A stretch of 64,000 bases of DNA from Eonycteris spelaea (GCA_003508835.1 PUFA01000006.1:5456001-5520000), one strand, 5' to 3'. Counted from the first letter of the stretch, positions 23,822-35,365 are shown. Notes: generated by a model from the letters alone, not told the origin. Numbers and translations are program-made.

Positions 23822-24670
23822 CTATTAGTTGTGAACAACAAAAAAAAAAGTGTAAAGGGTAAAGCAATACTTCTTCAAAGAAACAAAGATTTTTACATGC
23901 AAACAGAAAAGCTATTCATTATATATTTTTAAGGCATTTCAGGCTCTTGGCACACACACATTTATCTTCTATTCTGAATTAAAACACATTGTTCTTACTA
24001 ACTGGAATACTTAAGGCATCCAGAGAGAAAAAGTATAAGAAATTCTCAAGTAACTATAAAATACATTCTTCCATCTTGCTTAAAAATTCCTTCAGAAATA
24101 TGAATTAATATTCATGCATCAAAATCAACTAATGAAGCAAATTATAAACTGATTTAAATTTCAACCAAGGAATCACCTGCCCTGCTGCTTCTCCTTTCTG
24201 GATCAACAGATCCTGGGATCTTTATGTGGTTCTAATCAATTTGCTGTTTTCAATGTGGTACATATAGTTCTTAACTAGGCAGAAATCTTGGTGGGTACAC
24301 ACCATCTTAACCATTACATTTCACCCCTTAAATGCTACATTTGAAGATCCACTCCCCTCACCTCTCCCCAGAATCCTAAGTCAGGATGCTCAGCACTGAG
24401 AGGTGAACCTGGAAGGTTCTCTGTAAACTGTAGACCACCACACAGATGTGATTCACTTGAGTGAGAAGTCATTTAGACTGAGCTAGAGTTTAACAGCCAG
24501 AGATCCTCTGGGGCAATTCCACCCAAAAGGGGACCCCCCAAATAGAACTCCAATCAATCACCTTCTGACAGGTAAGTCGCAGGGCTGATATAGCAATAAC
24601 ACCCCACCAAACTCAGGACAGTAGAAACCTATGGTCAAAAATGTATTCAAGATACAATTATTTCTCATAC

Positions 24671-24825
24671 CTCATCTTCAATTTTATCTGCATCAGTTGT
24701 TGGTCGATAAGCATCTTTGTTGGGATGAAGAGCAGCCACAAATTCATAGTAATCAATGTAGCCATCTCCATCTCGGTCAAAAATGTCAGCGACAGCCATC
24801 ATCTCTAACTTGGTGGTAGGGAACT
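24671..24825 (-). CDS. MACF1: MACF1 coding exon W37: second EF hand
   Basis: The exon has an acceptor ttctccag and a GTATGA donor and is 155 bp. Its first two bases complete a Lys codon begun in W36. It encodes [15 protein letters not shown], then the 12-residue loop [12 protein letters not shown], with Asp at positions 1, 3 and 5, Gly at 6 and Glu at 12, a complete calcium-binding EF-hand loop. The exon continues [20 protein letters not shown] and IEDE. Confidence 0.96.
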
Positions 24826-25219
24826 CTGGAGAAAGTTAATCACATTGGAACATTAACTAAGAGGGCTTACCTGGTTGGTTGGTGGTTATATAAATACTAC
24901 TTGAAAGAGAAAAACATTTGTCATGATTTTTTTTTTGCTGAAAAGCAAAACATGCTCTACTTTAGAAAACTTAGAAGATAGACTACTCACTAAAATTTTT
25001 GCTTGACCCACACACAATTAAAAAGGTAATATTTCAGATATACCAAAAGGCATAAACATAATATTACCAACACTCAACTTAAGAATTTATTTAACCACTC
25101 TACTATTATTAGATTATTTCAGAATAATGACAGTTTAGAATAGGATAAAGCTTTTTTGTTTGATAATTGCCTTAGATTCTCAACAAATTGCTTTCCAAAG
25201 GTTAATATTTAGTTTTATT

Positions 25220-25565
25220 TAAACTATAAAGCAGATTATACTGTCTCTCAGCTGAAACCCTCTGGTGGCTGCCCATTGTCCCACTATTTCTAGAATAAAA
25301 TCTAAATGCTTCACCATGGCCTGTGAGGCTCTGCATTAAGCTGTAGGCTACTCTTCCAACTTCATCTCCTACCTCTTCCAGTCATGTTAACCTTTCCATG
25401 TCTAGAATTTGCCAAGTTCATTCCCACTCTCAGCACTTTGTATCTGCTGTTCTCTCTGCCTCTCTTCTCTTAAATCTTGAGGTGGCTGGATCCTTTCTCA
25501 TCATCTAGGCCTCAGCTCAAATATCACCTCCACAGACAGACCTTTCCTTTACTACTTCCATGTAA
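25220..25565 (+). repeat. L2 LINE fragment
   Basis: The order of blocks is that of the L2 3' region: 'aaaccctctggtggctgccc', 'tagaataaaatctaaatgct', 'ggcctgtgaggctctgcatt', 'tcatctcctacctcttcc', 'ctgttctctctgcctctctt', 'ctcagctcaaatatcacctc'. It lies in the intron between the two EF-hand exons. Confidence 0.75.
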
Positions 25566-26002
25566 AGTAGTAGTACAGCTGTGGGATGTGCTTTGTGATC
25601 CTAGCAAATCACTTAACTACTTTACGCCTCAATTATTCCTTTTGGCAAAAATAAATGAGATCATATACTTTGTAAGCTGTTACATAGATACCAGAAACTG
25701 ATCTAATGAAAAACTTACTTTTTTCAAACATTTTACTTAGAATGTCATTCACAAAAGTTAGCTTCTTATCTATACCTCAAATATGCTTTGCTTGCCACAA
25801 TGTGTCAAACAAAACCTTTTTTTTATTCTCAGTAAAATGAGGTTTTCTCTTCATGAAAATAGACTAATTTTAGTAAGCAGTTACATTTCTTTTCGAAGAC
25901 TACAGTTTTAACTTCAAAAGGACTGTTTAACCAGATTAAAGTCTGCTTCTTAAAAATAAGGAACCTAGATGTGACTGTGTTTGGAATTATGACTGGACTC
26001 AC

Positions 26003-26165
26003 TGGATGCTAGAATGCCATCGATAAACTCCTGACGTGTTATCTTCCCATCCTGGTCCTTGTCAATCCGCCGGAAGAAATCCATCACCCGAGACTTTTTG
26101 TGATTCATCCAACGCATATACTTTTTCCTCCAGACATCAAAGTCAAAGTTGGCAAACTCTTTCAA
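26003..26165 (-). CDS. MACF1: MACF1 coding exon W36: first EF hand
   Basis: The exon has acceptor ctgtctag and a GTGAGT donor and is 163 bp. It encodes [34 protein letters not shown] and the EF loop [12 protein letters not shown], with Asp/Asp/Asp/Gly/Glu in the metal-binding positions. It ends ...FIDGILAS plus one base. With W37 it forms the paired EF-hand module before the GAR domain. Confidence 0.97.
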
Positions 26166-27523
26166 CTAGACAGAAATTGGAGATATCAACATGACCTATT
26201 TATTGTATGGCCCTCAGACCTGCCCAGAGCACACTAAAACTTTCAGACACTCCGTAAAGCTACGCAGGCTTTCTGGAGGGGCACCAGCAATGACATCCAC
26301 ATGCTGCCTCTTTTGTGAAGGAACACTCTGGCTCCTTCACTTAAAGCCACAATTATACGAGCTGTGGTATAATGGAGCAGTGGGAGAAACAGCAACTGAA
26401 CAACCACCATGGGAAATACGGAGCACAGAGAACAAGAATGGGTGGAGTCAGCCTTGCTTTCCCTCTGCACTTTTTCAAAAGGCTCACCCTTCTAAATGTA
26501 AGGGAATGAATTCTACCCCAGAACTGATGTGCTTATTAGCACTCCTCACTTACATGATTTTGGAAGGAACTGTGCTCACACAGAGGCCCATGTGAGGAGG
26601 CTCCATGTTTCCCATCACTTTCTGAGATGAGAGTTCTGGCTAGAGGCATTAAGAATCCAACCCTGTATGCAAGCATGTTTCTTTGGAATGGCACCAGAGA
26701 TGGCAAACTGCCCATCTCACCTCCATGTTAGACATTTGGCTTTTACAGACAACAGCAGGCCCATGATGTAGGCAAGGCAATATTTAGCTCCTTGGATTAT
26801 GTTAGTGACACTGACTCAGAATGACTTAAACAATGCAGCAGTTTTGCCCCCGGTCTTTCAAACTCCAAAGTTGGAAGGAATGGGGGGGAAAAAAGCCAAA
26901 AATCAAATATGCTTAAAGCTCAACTGCCCTACAGAAATAACAAAAAACACAGAACACTCACTTCTGGGCAAAGCTGCTTTGATATGCACAAATAGAAAAT
27001 GTAAGATATTAGAGGTTTATTTTAGAAACTAGGAAATGTGGTACTATATTTTTTAGACTGCTTTAGATACTTCAAAATATATTTGCTTTTCGTAACCTAG
27101 TGAAGACTCACAGAATAGCAAGAACATAAAAAATTACTCTTATTTCATAATTGTGTAGCTTATAGCTTTACCTAAAGGGCACAATCATGGTTATTTTTGT
27201 GATAAACTCCACACCTGGAGGTCACTTTGCGAAGTTATGGTCCCGATTCCCGACCACAAATAGGTGCTGAGCGGGGGTAGGTCACAGGAATGGTTGCTTG
27301 CTTTTCACAACCAGGTGCTGTGGCCTATTCTGTTGTGAGCAGTTTACTCACGGCTGTCTTTCTCCTTCGGGGCCTGAAGGATAAGAGTACTGGCTCACAC
27401 TGGTCTGTTCCCACTTTTGAAGGAGTATGTCAAGACACACAGGTGATATTCAGATAGCCCCAGAAAGGCTGTCTTTGATAAAGTCACTTCCCTCCCAGTG
27501 ATGGCTGCCCAGCAGGACCTTAC

Positions 27524-27687
27524 CTCCTCCAGTCTATCCAAGGCATCATTCAGCTTTCGCTGACGCTCTAGTGCTAACAGCCACACCTGCTGCCAGCGGG
27601 CAGAGAGCTGGTTAATGCGCGGGTTTTTTGCTTCAGTTTGTGAAAGGATTGGCATGGGAGGAGGTGTGGGCTGACTCAAGGACTTCC
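27524..27687 (-). CDS. MACF1: MACF1 coding exon W35: linker and last helix before the EF hands
   Basis: The exon has acceptor ttccttttag and donor GAG|GTAAGG and is 164 bp. Its first two bases complete a codon, so it requires a preceding exon ending in phase 1. It encodes [35 protein letters not shown], then [19 protein letters not shown]. The first part is a Pro-rich linker. The rest is the helical end of the spectrin rod leading into the EF hands. Confidence 0.95.
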
Positions 27688-28249
27688 CTAAAAGGAAAAT
27701 AACCACGAGATCAGAAAAGCTGGTTTCGTCAGTTCAAAGAGAAACTGCCATATGTATGTACTTAGGAGAGCTCCAGAATGATACCCAGTCAGTAACTAAG
27801 AAACATGGGAGCAACATTTAGCTACAGAAGCTTATTACTTTCAAAACTACTGACCCTCCTCCCAGCCGACAGGTACTTGTCTCTTATTTTCAATCAATTC
27901 TGTCCTACCTCAGTGAATGGAGGAAATGTCAAATCAACTAAAAAAGCAATGGTTCTATAGAGATTCATTTAGTTTACAATTAAATTAGTACAAACCAAAT
28001 GTAAAAAGCTAGCACTGATGACCAAAACAATGGGAAGGGTACTGCAAACAATGTTTATGAAATTTCATACCAGTCCCCCAAAATGGAGGATAGTTACTGT
28101 ATGTCAATGTAAGAAAAGTGAGTTTCAAAAAAAGATTTTAGTTCAAATCCAATATGGTTTTTGAAAATGGAAAAGATGTTGATATTTGGAAAGTGCTCAT
28201 TTCAACTTGCGAGAACGAAGCATCCTAACACAGTGGGCTGGAAACGTAC

Positions 28250-28369
28250 TGGTGCCCCGCGGGATTTCTCAATGAAAGGCCCATGGGAAGGCTCTACATT
28301 TTTCCTTTTGTATGTCTTGGTGACCCGGTCCACGTCAGGCTGTTTGCGAGTCATCTCCTCCATAAATGT
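28250..28369 (-). CDS. MACF1: MACF1 coding exon W34: end of spectrin rod, one base short
   Basis: The exon has acceptor gtgtttaacag and donor GTACGT. It encodes [37 protein letters not shown], then G-A-P as written. The exon starts in phase 0 and is 120 bp, so it ends in phase 0, but W35 needs one leftover base. The family has four residues of the type S-G-G-R here. One more G in the run read as CCCC on the plus strand at 28255-28258 would give R-G-G-T-R and restore the frame. Taken literally, the join reaches a stop codon four codons into W35. Confidence 0.9.
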
Positions 28370-28489
28370 CTGTTAAACACAAACAGAAAAAAGAATTGAA
28401 AGTTTTCTTGGACTAAGATGGAATCAGGTAACTTCTTACTAACAAGAGCCAAACCCGTGATAGACAGCCCAACTGACAGATGACTGTAC

Positions 28490-29860
28490 ACTGTCTCAAC
28501 TCATTTCAAGAAACACGATTGAGCAAGGCACTTCATCAGGTGCTGGAGGCCTGGTGGAACAAACGTGGCTTCTGCCTTCGAGGTGCTCACAGCTGAGTGA
28601 GGAAAACCAGGACGTTGGAGCAATGAGCGCCACCTAAGGTGCTAAAGGAAGACCTAGCACAGGCACGCTGTAGTCTGAGGTTGCCTGGATGCTGGTGCTT
28701 GACCTGAGTACTGAGGAACGAAGAATTAGCCAAAGGCTGGGAGGAGGGCAGTCCCAGCAGAGGGGGCACAGTGTGGGCAGACCCAGGGAAGCCTGACAGT
28801 GGAATGAACCACGGCTCTTCTGATCAATGGCTGAGCTGAGGCTGTCATCAGAATGGTAAGAGGGAGGGCAGGAGAAAGATCCAGAAAGGCCTTCTGTCAG
28901 ACTAAGGGATTGGGATTTTGTTTTGGGAGCAATGGGGGGCAAATGAAGGATTCTGATCCAGAAGAGACACGATCAGATCTAGTTTAGTGCTTTTGCTCTG
29001 GCTTCAGTGTAGAAGGCAGCATGGTGGGGGACAAGTAGGAAACAACTGCAGTAATGGAGGCAAGATATGGTGAGGGCCTGAACTGGGGCAGGAAAGACGG
29101 AGCCAAGAGGTATTTTGAAAGTAGGACAGGTAACGCCCAGTGGCTGGTTAGATGCGAAGAGTATATGAAAGGGAGGAGTCTCACACATCACAGGCTTCTA
29201 CGTTGGGTGACTGCGTGGATGTGAGAGGAGACAGGTTTGGACGGGAGATGGGATCAGGCAAGGATAAAATGGAGTTTTAGAGCTGCCCCTGGTTTACTGT
29301 ATGTCTGGACTTTAGGAGATGATGGTGCAGGAAGTAAGGAAAGAGATGCAGAAGTCTTTGATTTCCAGGTGATGGCTGAGGTTGGTGTGAGCTCAAGGTC
29401 AAGAATGGAATGTCAGGGAACGACAATATTAACAAGAGAGTAAGGGAAGAAGAACCAGCTAAGACGACTGATAAGAAACAGGGAGATGGGAGGGAAATAA
29501 GATGAAAGGACACATAAGTCAAAAGAAGAGTTGTGAGAAGGAAGAGGCAACTATGTTGCACATCAAATAAGATAAAGATTGAAAAGCATCTGTTGGATTT
29601 AGCCAGTGGGATGTGACTGGGACAGTGTCAGTGGTCTGAGGGGATAGGAGAGCCAGACCACAAGGGCCTGGGTAGAAGACAGAGAAGCAGCAGCTTAGCT
29701 GAAAAGGAGAGAGGAAACAATGGGGGTAACTTAAGCAGATATAGGATTGACAAGACATGTCTACCAGATTCAGAAGAAAGTAAACAGGAGAACTGTAGAT
29801 ACAAGGAAGAGAGGGGATAATGGAAACAAGGATTGTCCTTGAATTAGAAGATAATTTCTT
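28490..29860 (-). repeat. L2 LINE fragment (3' region plus part of reverse transcriptase region), reverse orientation
   Basis: On the plus strand one sees the complement of L2 in order: 'gaggagggcagtcccagcag', 'gggggcacagtgtgggcaga', 'gagacacgatcagatctagt', 'aacaactgcagtaatggagg', 'aggtattttgaaagtaggac', and further on 'aataagataaagattgaaaa' and 'ttggatttagccagtgggat'. The last two correspond to the antisense of the reverse-transcriptase region. The stretch covering the YADD active site appears to be deleted, so the copy is inactive. Confidence 0.65.
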
Positions 29861-30204
29861 AGGAGAGAAGGTGCCAATGTAAGTAAACTTGATAGGAAAT
29901 ACAGGGAAGTCTCACTGATGAGGCAAATTGTTTATATACACAAAAAAAGCTATATGCCCATAGCATAACTAAGCAAGACACATGCTTGTATTCAATGTAA
30001 ATAATCATGGTTAAAAACCACATTTGCCTCTTAAAGGTATACTGTAAAGACAGCTCAACTGAGCTTTTCTTCCTTCAGTTTAGTTTTAGACCCGAAACCT
30101 GACGTGTTGTCTTGGTCCATTTCTGAGTTCATGCAAGAGTTCTTTCTGAACCCAGGAATAATGGAGACAGACTAATGAGACCTTGGCTCAGAGAAAAGTC
30201 AATA

Positions 30205-30712
30205 GAAACAGGATGTAGTGGGCAGATTTCTGAAATGGCCCCTAGGATTCCCACTCCTGGTGTATATGCCTTGTGTGATCCTCTCCCCTGGAGGGTAACA
30301 CCTATGAAAAGTATGAGACAGTCACTCACTCCCTTGATCACATTATATGATATAAGATCTGTCAGAACAGACTGGGGGCATTTCTCCTGCTGGTTTTGAA
30401 GACCTAGACTGCCATGCTGTGAGTGCCAAGTAGCTAAGACCTGACGGTGGCCTCTAGGAGCTGATAGCAACTCCTGGCTAATAGCCAGCAAGAAAATGGA
30501 AATCTCAGCCCTACAACCACAGGAAATGAATTCTGCCAACAACTTGAATGAGCCTGGATGAGAACTGTAGCACTGGCTGGTATTATTCTTAGCCCGATAA
30601 GACCCTAAGAAGAACCAGCAAACTCATGTCCAGAATCTGTGAGATAATAACTGTGTATTGTTTTAAGCTGGTGAGTCTGTGGGGATGTGTTAAGGAGCAA
30701 TTCAAAAAGGAT
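30205..30712 (+). repeat. Solo LTR of an old endogenous retrovirus-like element (ERVL/MaLR type)
   Basis: Typical blocks appear in order: 'tagtgggcagatttctgaaa', 'tggtgtatatgccttgtgtg', 'tgatcacattatatgatata', 'tctcctgctggttttgaaga', 'gcctctaggagctgatagca', 'agccagcaagaaaatggaaa', 'tgaattctgccaacaacttg', and the end 'gagataataactgtgtattg' then 'ttttaagctggtgagtctgt'. There is no internal retroviral coding sequence. It sits within 80 bp of exon W33. The exact family is not assigned. Confidence 0.6.
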
Positions 30713-30785
30713 GCACAGGGCAAAGGAAATGGGCTCCGCAAGCGACGCAGGAAACAACAGTGAGCACGCGACGCGGCGAAGATAC

Positions 30786-30974
30786 CTGATGCTCAGCAAT
30801 AAGGGCTTTAACTCGGTCGATGTTCTGAGGGGTCGGCTCCTGGTCCCGCTGGATGAGGGTGGTCTCTGCCCACTGGATCCACGCCAGAAGTTCTTCCAGG
30901 AGTTCGGCATTAGCCACCAGTTCTGACAGGGCTGTTTCAAGACGCTGCTGGTGCTGCTTCGCCCATGTCAGGAC
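30786..30974 (-). CDS. MACF1: MACF1 coding exon W33: spectrin-repeat rod
   Basis: The exon has acceptor tttcccag and donor CAG|GTATCT and is 189 bp, phase 0 on both sides. It begins [19 protein letters not shown] and ends [10 protein letters not shown], with the spectrin helix landmark [12 protein letters not shown] in the middle. Confidence 0.96.
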
Positions 30975-31364
30975 CTGGGAAAGAGAAACCATCACCTATT
31001 TTAGTCAAGCACATCCCTTTGCTTTTCTCAAGTCCTTTTCATCTGATCCTAACAGTGACTTTTTAGGAGAAAGACCATCCAAGTAGTCTAGAGACTTCAC
31101 TCTTACTCAAGTGACAGAGCTGAGTTAAGAGACAGAATAAGAAAGGAGCTCTTCTGAAAGCAAGCCTAGTATATCCTATTAAACAAGACCTCTGAGGAAG
31201 GAGGAAGAATTCACAACTTGTTCACTGGAAGCCATCAACTAACACATCGCTACACTGGCACTTGGTCTTCCAGATTTCTGCACATTACCAAGCAAACAGC
31301 CATTACTAAAATGCTAGCTTAATTCTTGTTGAGGTTTTCTCAGTGAGTGAAAGATTCCTTATCT

Positions 31365-31386
31365 GGGGGTGGGGGTGGGGGTGGGG
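31365..31386 (+). repeat. (GGGGGT)n simple repeat with G-quadruplex potential
   Basis: Three GGGGGT units followed by GGGG give four G-runs of at least four, spaced by single T residues. It is intronic, 88 bp from exon W32. Confidence 0.85.
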
Positions 31387-31473
31387 AAGGAAGCTCTGGA
31401 GTATTTTATCTTTTTATTGCTATAACCCATTTTATTAGGCACATGTAGTCTTCCTCTAAAGCCAAGAACATAC

Positions 31474-31617
31474 CTCCTCAAAGCGGGCCCGGATGATGGT
31501 GATCCAGTGTTTGATGGTAGTGATGCAATCTGGATGGCAGACAGCCAAGATGACTTCTCCCATCGTCACTGCTGTGTTCACATCCACTCGCTTTTCTTCC
31601 ACCTTTTTCATGAATTC
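31474..31617 (-). CDS. MACF1: MACF1 coding exon W32: spectrin-repeat rod
   Basis: The exon is 144 bp, phase 0 on both sides, with a tag acceptor and donor GAG|GTATGT. It begins [20 protein letters not shown] and ends [12 protein letters not shown]. The residues match the known MACF1 rod closely. Confidence 0.96.
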
Positions 31618-32518
31618 CTAAACATAAAAGATTGGAAAACAAAAACTTCAGAAATCTACTCTAGCGGAACTGTTAGTTTATACGGTGACGGGGGGAATTC
31701 TCCGTGCAATTTTTCCCTCCATGTGTCTGTAGACACAGACGTCTAAATGCCTGTGTTCAGGTGTCTCTTGCATTTTCTTTTCAGTTCTAAAAGACATGAG
31801 AAAGTGAAGGGTTTATACAAGAATAACTTTCTCTGCCACAGATGACAAGGACTAGGGACACTGGGTATGCCCCTTTTCCTATTCTGAATTAGTTTCTCTC
31901 TTCAAAATTGTTTTTATTCATTTCCATATGTGTAAGTAGTGCTATTTCTGACAAATAACAACTATAAATAACACTACAATATTTTTAAACTGCCTACACA
32001 GAATACAACGACAAAACCAAGATTTAAATCTCCCAGTGGGTAACAAAAATTAAAAAGGGAACACTTCCCACCACACTAGGACAGTCACACACTGAGGCCC
32101 CAGATACTGCATCATATTCTGCAGCTTGGTAAGAGGTTCTAGGAAGGCTGATCAGGCCTGAAGCTAGTAACAATAAAGAAAGTCAACAAAGTCGTGTGCA
32201 GGTAGGGAATAAAGAAGGTGGGACAGTCCATGTTTTTTCTTTATATAATACTATGATCTTTGACTTGTTTAAACCAACACATATTAGTTTTGTAAAAACT
32301 ATGAATCATGACAAATGAATCATGACATTTAAGGTGTCACAAAAACAACCAGTCACTTTCTTCTCATTCCTGCTAAACCAACGAGCTGGGCCCATTCTGG
32401 TTCTGCTCCTTTGCACATGAGGTCTGAAGTTTGCAAGCAAAAGCTGCTTTTCTTTGAGGGGTGGGGGTGGGGGGTCAGGTCAGCCCTCATCATGGTGGCA
32501 CCCTGGGGGCTGAGTTAC

Positions 32519-32647
32519 CTTATGGGTGTCAATGAGAGACTGTAGGGCCTCTGCGTCATCAGGAAGTGCTCCCCGAAAGCGAAGCGTTTGCTCTGCTTCT
32601 GAAAGCCATTCCAACAGCATGTGGACTGTGTCCCGAAACTCTTCTGC
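32519..32647 (-). CDS. MACF1: MACF1 coding exon W31: spectrin-repeat rod
   Basis: The exon is 129 bp, phase 0 on both sides, with acceptor gttatttcag and donor AAG|GTAACT. It begins [20 protein letters not shown] and ends LQSLIDTHK. Its phase-0 start anchors the frame needed at the end of W30. Confidence 0.96.
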
Positions 32648-32990
32648 CTGAAATAACCAAGCACAAAAGACTGAACCAGTCTCTCTGCAGCCAACGTCCT
32701 GGACACTGAGTATGTCAGAGAAAGGATCTGGGTCTTTGGTTAGTACATCACTGACATCTGAAGACCTTATTAGAGCCCCACAAAGGTTTGTCTTTCATGT
32801 GTAGATCTTTGAAAACCAACTGCATTTGTTACTTATCTAATATAAGCGAGTATGAAAATCTTGTAGAACATTCAGAATATAAATGTTTGAGTTTATGTTC
32901 ATTTTGACATGGGCTGGAACAGATCCTAACAAAGAAACTAGGATGCGTCTGCTCAGTCCCACCCTCGGGTTGCCCTCTAACGACTCTGAC

Positions 32991-33184
32991 CTGTTTAAGG
33001 CCTGCTCGAGGCGACTCTGTTTGGAGACGGAGAGTTTACACACAGTGTCCCAGCGAGTGCTCAGTTCCTGGAGCTGCCCTTTCACCCACGTGGTGTCATC
33101 GCGACTATTCTCAATCAGCTCGCGGCCTGACCGCTTCAGTACCTGAACAGTTCCTGTTCGCTTTCCCAGTTCTTTCTGGAAAAC
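32991..33184 (-). CDS. MACF1: MACF1 coding exon W30: spectrin-repeat rod, one base short
   Basis: The exon has acceptor cttttctag and donor CAG|GTCAGA. It begins [20 protein letters not shown] and continues through [20 protein letters not shown] to SRLEQAL. It is 194 bp, although both neighbours (W29 and W31) join in phase 0, so it should be a multiple of three. The family ends this exon L-K-Q. Here the coding strand reads TTAAACAG, consistent with one missing A in the run at 32994-32996. Taken literally, W31 would be read in the wrong frame. Confidence 0.92.
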
Positions 33185-33354
33185 CTAGAAAAGAAAACAG
33201 GTGAATTAGTTTGTCTGAGAAATGTTTGAATCCAAGAAGGAAACCCACAGAGAGTAATCTTTTAGAGTTCAGTGTTCCTTGGTAGGTTCCAGTCACGTGT
33301 CTTATGCACAGAAGAAGGCAGGATAATGCATAAGAAAATTCAACCAGAAAAGGT

Positions 33355-33475
33355 GGCTCTAACTATGAGCAGTGTGACTTTGGATAAGTTGCTTAGCTGG
33401 AGTCTCAGTTTTCTAACCTGTAAAGCAGGAATAATGTTATACCAACATTTCTGGAATTGTGACAGTTAAATAAGG
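33355..33475 (+). repeat. MIR SINE fragment
   Basis: It contains 'gcagtgtgactttggataag', 'ttgcttagctggagtctcag', 'ttttctaacctgtaaagcag', 'gaataatgttatacc' in MIR order. Confidence 0.6.
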
Positions 33476-33988
33476 ACATGTATGCCATGCACATAAAAAG
33501 AAAATGATTTAATTTCAAGGTAAACTGAATGCTTTTTGCTAAAGTGAGAAGACATCATGTAGCTCAACACGACAGGAGTAGGTTACACCAAATATGGGTG
33601 CGCATGGTGCTGGGCTTGTTAGGTTCAGGAGGAGTTAAAAAAGCACTCGTTTTCATTTTAGATGTCAGCGGAAACGGATATCTTAAGGGGCTCCTGAATT
33701 TAAATCCATTCTGTGACTCAGCTGAGAAATACAAACAGGAAGGGGGTGGGAGAACCTCAAAGTGAAGTTTACACATTGCCAAATCTGAATCAAACCAATT
33801 TTGGTCAATTCTTTATGACCAATGTAGAAATCCGGCAGCAATTTGTTTAAATACAAAGAGCAAGAAGCTACGCCTCTGACAAGCAGGATTCCAAGCTCTT
33901 TCAGGCTTCTTCTTCCCCTAGAAGGCACACATAGGTGGAAGTCCCAATGGCTGTGCCGTCCATGCAGCCCAGATTTCACACCCCTTAC

Positions 33989-34148
33989 CTTATGGGCATC
34001 CATGAGGTTCATGACAAGATCGAGGTCTCCGTGCACGGGCTGGTCCTCGGCCAGTTGCGGCTCCACCTTGTACAACCAGTCAACCAAGGCCTGCAAAGCA
34101 TCCATGAACTGGCCTGAAAACAGCAGGGCCTCCTCCAACTTGTGCTGC
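33989..34148 (-). CDS. MACF1: MACF1 coding exon W29: spectrin-repeat rod
   Basis: The exon is 160 bp. Its first base completes an Arg codon from W28, and it ends in phase 0 at AAG|GTAAGG. It begins [20 protein letters not shown] and ends [10 protein letters not shown], including the spectrin landmark [12 protein letters not shown]. Confidence 0.96.
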
Positions 34149-34489
34149 CTGAGAAAAGCACACAAACCTCACCATTATTAGAGATTGTATTATGAAAGGC
34201 CCACAATTCTGGCTGCTGAAAGGGAATACTACTTGAATTCTACATAGAGAGGAACCTCCATGTTGGAATGGTTAGAAATACAGTAAAAAGTGACTAAGAG
34301 AGATGCCTAGACGTTGTTAATCAAACCACTCTTTAGAATCAATTAAGCGTAGTGCAGGAGACAGATATAGATGCCCTTCTGGCACTTTCGAGTTGACATA
34401 TGGACACACCCTAATGACCACAGTCTGTGTTCATTACTTCATGCCACGTTAGTAGAGATGATGATGACTTTGGTAATGGTCTGAAGACA

Positions 34490-34580
34490 GGAGTTCAATT
34501 CCTAGGTCTACATCACCCATGTTTCTTTACCTCTTTGAACCTCAGTCACCTCATCTAAAAATTGGGAGTATAAATAATAT
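34490..34580 (+). repeat. MIR SINE fragment
   Basis: The sequence 'gagttcaattcctaggtcta', 'acctctttgaacctcagtca', 'cctcatctaaaaattgggag' follows the MIR core. It lies just upstream of a second MIR copy. Confidence 0.5.
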
Positions 34581-34595
34581 AGAGATACTACAATA

Positions 34596-34935
34596 CTAAG
34601 CATAGCATAGTGGGTAGAAATGGATAAAAGTACAACTTTTAGAAACAAACTGAATGGCTTCAAATCCCAGCCCTGCTTCTGAGCAGCTGAGTGACCTTGG
34701 GAACGTTAAGAAACCTCTTTATGACCACTTCCTCATTTGTAAGATGAGAATAATGGTACCACCATAGTGGCTGTTGTGAGGGTTAAATGATTGGCAGGTA
34801 TATACACAGTAGAAGTTACTCAGTACGGGTCAGGTATTATGATGGTTAAATCAGACAATACATGCAAGGCTTTGCATAGCATCCAACATACAGTGAGAGC
34901 CCTAAGTGAGAGAGCTACTAGTATTACAAATTAGT
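34596..34935 (+). repeat. MIR SINE, near full length
   Basis: The order 'actaagcatagcatagtggg', 'ggcttcaaatcccagccctg', 'gctgagtgaccttgggaacg', 'cttcctcatttgtaagatga', 'gctgttgtgagggttaaatg', 'tgcaaggctttgcatagcat' is the MIR consensus order from the 5' tRNA-like part to the tail. Confidence 0.8.
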
Positions 34936-35195
34936 GATTTAGTTACTGATCTTTTATGATTGGCTTGATTTTATGGGTCTCTCTCTTCCTAATACAGCAG
35001 AATCAAGTTTAAAATGAGAGAATTTTAATATTTTATTCAAATTATTTCATAGCTCTCACTGAACTAACTGGAGATACTGAGATGCTACAAAACTTATTAC
35101 GGATACATTAGCTTTATTACCACTTATGGACTCCAGTAACAGTCTCTTAGTTTTGGCATAACATACAGACCCATGAAGGGGACATTCACGCTCAC

Positions 35196-35365
35196 CTCTC
35201 CACAGACTTGCCACATACAGTATCCCATTTGTCTCTGACTTCTCCCAGTAAGTTGTCAAGTTTCTGAGTGTCATCAGAAAGCAAAGTCTTTTCTTTCAGG
35301 GCTCTGCCAGTTCTAATTGTGGTATCATATACAGGCTGTTTGCCACCAAGAGTTTTCTGAAATTC
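35196..35365 (-). CDS. MACF1: MACF1 coding exon W28: spectrin-repeat rod
   Basis: The exon is 170 bp, starts in phase 0 and ends with two bases of an Arg codon before GTGAGC. It begins [20 protein letters not shown] and ends [13 protein letters not shown]. Confidence 0.96.

Noticed and set aside
32515..32706. 63-codon open frame overlapping exon W31
   Set aside because: This is a shifted frame of W31 (reading RQKSFGTQ where the real frame gives AEEFRDT).
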